From Thermoplasmatota archaeon (lineage in GTDB: Archaea > Thermoplasmatota > E2 > DHVEG-1), in NCBI GenBank assembly GCA_030605515.1, contig JAUWIE010000111.1, positions 1-8,488 on the forward strand: 8,488 nucleotides of DNA, written 5' to 3'. Below, one piece after another: positions 6,555-8,488 of the stretch. The translations under genes and the position numbers were made by a program. Each line of letters starts with the position of its first letter. The stretch's first letter is position 1. The notes below the pieces were generated by a model, which saw nothing but the letters and a program-made list of their open reading frames with translations, did not search any database and had not been told where the DNA came from.

Positions 6555-6632
6555 AAAAACCAAACTACACGTTTTTTGTAAAAGTTCGAGTAGAACTCTT
6601 TCGAGAACAATGTTCTCAACCAGTCAGGTCCG
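6555..6632 (+). repeat. Intergenic repeat element, copy D (divergent)
   Basis: Fourth, most divergent copy. Stem AAAAAC (6555-6560) / GTTTTT (6571-6576) followed by TGTAAAA (6577-6583) keeps the left part. The middle is replaced by two short hairpins, GTTC (6584-6587) / GAAC (6593-6596) and GAGAAC (6603-6608) / GTTCTC (6612-6617). The right part returns as CTCAACCAGTCAGGTCCG (6615-6632). It lies between convergent genes, 60 nt after the acyl-CoA ligase stop, where its hairpins could help end transcription. Confidence 0.5.
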
Positions 6633-6651
6633 CTACTAAAATCTAGCAGGT

Positions 6652-7539
6652 TTATTCAGTTCCAATAAAAACTTCTCTGAAGCTTTTTTCATCTCGAGTT
6701 AGAGCAGTTTCAATAGCAAGAAGCATAGTATCTCTTTCTTCAGGTAGCTTACCATTAACACAAATATAATTTGTATAATGATCGCTAAAAAGTTGACTTG
6801 TTACATTTAGGCCTTTTATTAAATTGTAGGTTTCTTGCAATACTTCATGAGGGGATAGAATTTGAAAAGCTCCGGATTGTATTTCTTCTAAAATGGGTGT
6901 GTTCATTTTTGGTAGAAAAGTTCGTATTCTTATAAAATCTGGATTTATTTTATTTAGAGCTTTGACTGTTTCTTTGATGTGTTCTTTAGTTCGTTTTTTT
7001 CCACCTAATCCTAATATTATGTATTCACTAAGTTCAATTCCTGCTTTTTTAACAAGTTTGCCGGCTTTTATTTGGATATCTGAGCTTGAACCTTTTTTTA
7101 CATGTTTTAAAACAATATCATCTCCTGATTCAAGTCCAACATGTATCCGTGATAATCCTGCTTTAGCTATTTTTTTAAGATCATCAAGTCCTTTTTTTAC
7201 TATGTATTGAGCTGAACCATAGATTGTTATTCTTTCAAGATTTGGAAAAAGTTTTTTAGTATATTTTAGGATTTCAACAAAATCCTCTGTTTTCATAATA
7301 ATAGTGTTTCCAGATGGAAAAAACACTGTATTAAAAGCTAGGTTATAATTTTGCTTTGCCCAAAGAAGATCCTCTTTTATTTCATTTACAAGTCTTATTT
7401 TGAATTTCGGTCCATTTTTATAAACCATGCAAAAAGTGCATTTATTCCATGGACAACCGATCGTTGCCTGAACTAAAAGACTATTTGCCTCACTTGGAGG
7501 TCTATAAATCGGACCAGTATAACGTAAACCCTTAGTCAT
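6652..7539 (-). CDS. Radical SAM protein, COG1032/Elp3-like fold, CX4CX2C cluster motif
   Basis: A 295-residue radical SAM protein. The cluster motif is C29, C34, C37 in GCPWNKCTFCMVYK, a CX4CX2C spacing instead of the common CX3CX2C; from memory this is normal for this subfamily, whose members start with a YTGPIYRPPSEANSLL-type sequence. Further conserved-looking blocks are ITIYGSAQYI, the barrel strand IHVGLESGDD, and YIILGLGGK. The C-terminal part has DHYTNYICVNGKLPEERD, also typical of the subfamily. It has no B12-binding or TRAM domain and only three motif cysteines in the cluster region, so no auxiliary cluster is evident. The reaction is unknown. The ATG at 7539 lies about 27 nt from a minus-strand TATA-like TTATAAA (7563-7570), which suggests a leaderless transcript. 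It is convergent with the acyl-CoA ligase and divergent from the Fic gene. Confidence 0.88.
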   Translation of the reverse strand: MTKGLRYTGPIYRPPSEANSLLVQATIGCPWNKCTFCMVYKNGPKFKIRLVNEIKEDLLWAKQNYNLAFNTVFFPSGNTIIMKTEDFVEILKYTKKLFPNLERITIYGSAQYIVKKGLDDLKKIAKAGLSRIHVGLESGDDIVLKHVKKGSSSDIQIKAGKLVKKAGIELSEYIILGLGGKKRTKEHIKETVKALNKINPDFIRIRTFLPKMNTPILEEIQSGAFQILSPHEVLQETYNLIKGLNVTSQLFSDHYTNYICVNGKLPEERDTMLLAIETALTRDEKSFREVFIGTE

Positions 7540-7561
7540 TATTTTCCATTATTGAAAACAC

Positions 7562-7571
7562 TGTTTATAAC
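7562..7571 (-). promoter_or_regulatory. TATA-like box of the minus-strand radical SAM gene
   Basis: Read on the minus strand, TTATAAACAG lies about 25-30 nt before the ATG at 7539, the usual archaeal spacing from TATA box to transcript start. This predicts a transcript beginning at or very near the start codon; no Shine-Dalgarno sequence is seen, which agrees with leaderless translation. Confidence 0.45.
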
Positions 7572-7583
7572 ATTTCATAGCAA

Positions 7584-7641
7584 TAATTACCCCTACATTT
7601 TAGAAAAAAACGAAATATTTATTAATGTGTAGGGGTAATTA
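7584..7641. promoter_or_regulatory. 14-bp perfect inverted repeat around the Fic promoter (candidate operator)
   Basis: TAATTACCCCTACA (7584-7597) and its exact reverse complement TGTAGGGGTAATTA (7628-7641) flank a 30-nt spacer. The spacer holds AAATATTTATTAA (7613-7625), a TATA-like box about 27 nt from the Fic start codon at 7648. The right arm thus lies between TATA box and transcript start, a classic position for repression; the left arm lies just upstream of the TATA/BRE region and also upstream of the promoter of the divergent radical SAM gene. The GC-rich centre (CCCCT/AGGGG) stands out in this AT-rich gap. Repressor identity is unknown. Confidence 0.6.
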
Positions 7642-7647
7642 CTATAT

Positions 7648-8488
7648 ATGGTTTCAATAAAGAAAAAAATCATTGACGAAAAAGCATATTATTACATAGA
7701 ACACAGTTATAGAAAAAATGGGCAAGTCCATAAAAAAGAAAAATATCTTGGAACTAAAATACCAAAAAATATTGAGAAATTAAAAAATGATCTGCTTTTA
7801 GGAATATATGAAGAATTATGGTATAAAAAATTTGATAAAATAAAAGACAATTTCAAAAAAAACCAAAAGAAAATGCCAAGATCTATTGAAGAAAAAGAAC
7901 TTGAAACTTTTGCAATAAAATTTACTTATACAACAAATAAAATAGAAGGATCAACACTCACTCATAGAGAAACAGCATTACTTCTAGAAAAAGGCATATC
8001 TCCTGCTAATAGACCGATAGAAGATATCAAAGAAGCTGAACAACATAGAGAAGTTTTTTATGATGTAATAAACTATGATAAAAAAATAAACATATCAGCA
8101 TTAATACATTGGCATAAAAAATTATTTCAATATACAAAAAAGGATAAGACTGGAAAAATTAGGGATTATGATGTTAGAATCTCTGGTAGCAAACATATTC
8201 CACCGAAACCAATTGAACTTGATTTGTTTCTTAGAGAATTTTTTGATTGGTATAATCAAAATAAGAAAAAAATACATCCTGTGCAACTTGCCGCCCTTGT
8301 TCATTTTAGATTTGTTTCTATTCATCCGTTTGGAGATGGAAATGGGAGAATATCTCGCTTATTTATGAACTATGTTTTAAATAAAAATGGATATCCAATG
8401 CTCATAATTGATTATACAAAAAGAGATAGTTACTACAATGCCCTTGGGAGAAGTAATATAAAAAATGATGAAAGTATTTTTACTCTTT
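7648..8488 (+). CDS. Fic-domain protein (AMPylase-type), 3' partial
   Basis: The frame runs from ATG 7648 off the right edge: 280 codons visible, no stop. Residues about 8-45 form a module with YYYIEHSYRKNGQV and KKEKYLGTKIP, resembling the N-terminal sequence of some IS-type transposases and seen in archaeal Fic proteins. An inhibitory motif of the (S/T)xxxE(G/N) type is present as T96-N97-K98-I99-E100-G101, upstream of the Fic core, as in class II Fic proteins where the Glu blocks ATP. The Fic core includes GKIRDYDVRISG, HIPPKP (the flap region), and the full catalytic motif HPFGDGNGR (226-234, catalytic H226). Known Fic enzymes mostly transfer AMP to Ser, Thr or Tyr of target proteins; the target here is unknown. 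The missing C-terminus commonly holds a winged-helix domain. Preceded by an inverted repeat around a probable TATA box; likely leaderless. Confidence 0.9.
   Translation, partial: MVSIKKKIIDEKAYYYIEHSYRKNGQVHKKEKYLGTKIPKNIEKLKNDLLLGIYEELWYKKFDKIKDNFKKNQKKMPRSIEEKELETFAIKFTYTTNKIEGSTLTHRETALLLEKGISPANRPIEDIKEAEQHREVFYDVINYDKKINISALIHWHKKLFQYTKKDKTGKIRDYDVRISGSKHIPPKPIELDLFLREFFDWYNQNKKKIHPVQLAALVHFRFVSIHPFGDGNGRISRLFMNYVLNKNGYPMLIIDYTKRDSYYNALGRSNIKNDESIFTL

Noticed and set aside
6618..6632. The 3' part of the repeat elements (CAGTCAGGTCCG and CCCGCCAGG) looks like the 5' strand of helix 8 of signal recognition particle RNA.
   Set aside because: The SRP hallmark that should follow (GGAAG loop and AGCAG strand) is missing in all four copies, and the flanks do not form the long SRP hairpin. 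A distant SRP-derived repeat cannot be excluded but is not supported.
6893..7210. Plus-strand open frame of 105 codons opposite the second radical SAM gene.
   Set aside because: It is antisense to a clearly conserved protein, and the hydrophobic translation is typical of the reverse strand of A/T-rich coding DNA.
6652..7539. Unusual CX4CX2C spacing taken as a broken radical SAM motif.
   Set aside because: The surrounding GCPWNKCTFC pattern is, from memory of the subfamily, its normal form, and the rest of the barrel is intact.
8122..8368. Two short open frames (67 and 66 codons) overlapping the Fic gene.
   Set aside because: Both lie in other frames of the Fic coding sequence, which carries all the family motifs through this region and is simply open at the window edge.

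Overview
The window is AT-rich, with compact genes, A/T-rich promoter boxes 20-35 nt upstream of starts, oligo-T runs after genes and at least one probably leaderless gene. Together with the protein types (an AbiEii-type protein, a secreted caspase-like protein, archaeal-style radical SAM enzymes and a Fic protein with an archaeal-type N-terminal module) this suggests an uncultured archaeon, plausibly in the Thermoplasmatota. That placement is inference from gene style; no rRNA or other marker gene is present.

Layout, left to right: (1) the 3' end of an AbiEii-type nucleotidyltransferase toxin (+, cut by the window edge); (2) a radical SAM protein with a cysteine-bearing C-terminal extension (+), convergent with (3) an integral-membrane isoprenylcysteine/phospholipid methyltransferase-family protein (-); (4) a class I SAM-dependent methyltransferase (+), divergent from the previous gene; (5) an exported protein with an Ig-like domain and a caspase-like (clan CD) peptidase domain (+), followed by several oligo-T runs; (6) a 565-residue fatty-acyl-CoA ligase (+); (7) a second radical SAM protein with a CX4CX2C cluster motif (-); (8) a Fic-domain protein (+), divergent from gene 7 and cut by the right edge.

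Most genes appear to be single transcription units: gaps are 44-277 nt and strands switch often. The gene set is mixed: possible defence or toxin functions at both ends (AbiEii, Fic), SAM-dependent chemistry in the middle (two radical SAM enzymes, two methyltransferases), and lipid or protein breakdown (acyl-CoA ligase, exported peptidase). No single pathway links them with confidence.

The most unusual signal is outside the genes. Four intergenic gaps (near 486-545, 3198-3260, 4628-4689 and 6555-6632) carry degenerate copies of one element, all in the same orientation and each downstream of a plus-strand gene. Each copy has a small A-run/T-run stem-loop, then a conserved stretch resembling CTCCTGTAAAAC, a short variable part, and TCTAACCCGCCAGGTCCG. 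The second notable signal is a perfect 14-bp inverted repeat that brackets the predicted TATA box of the Fic gene.
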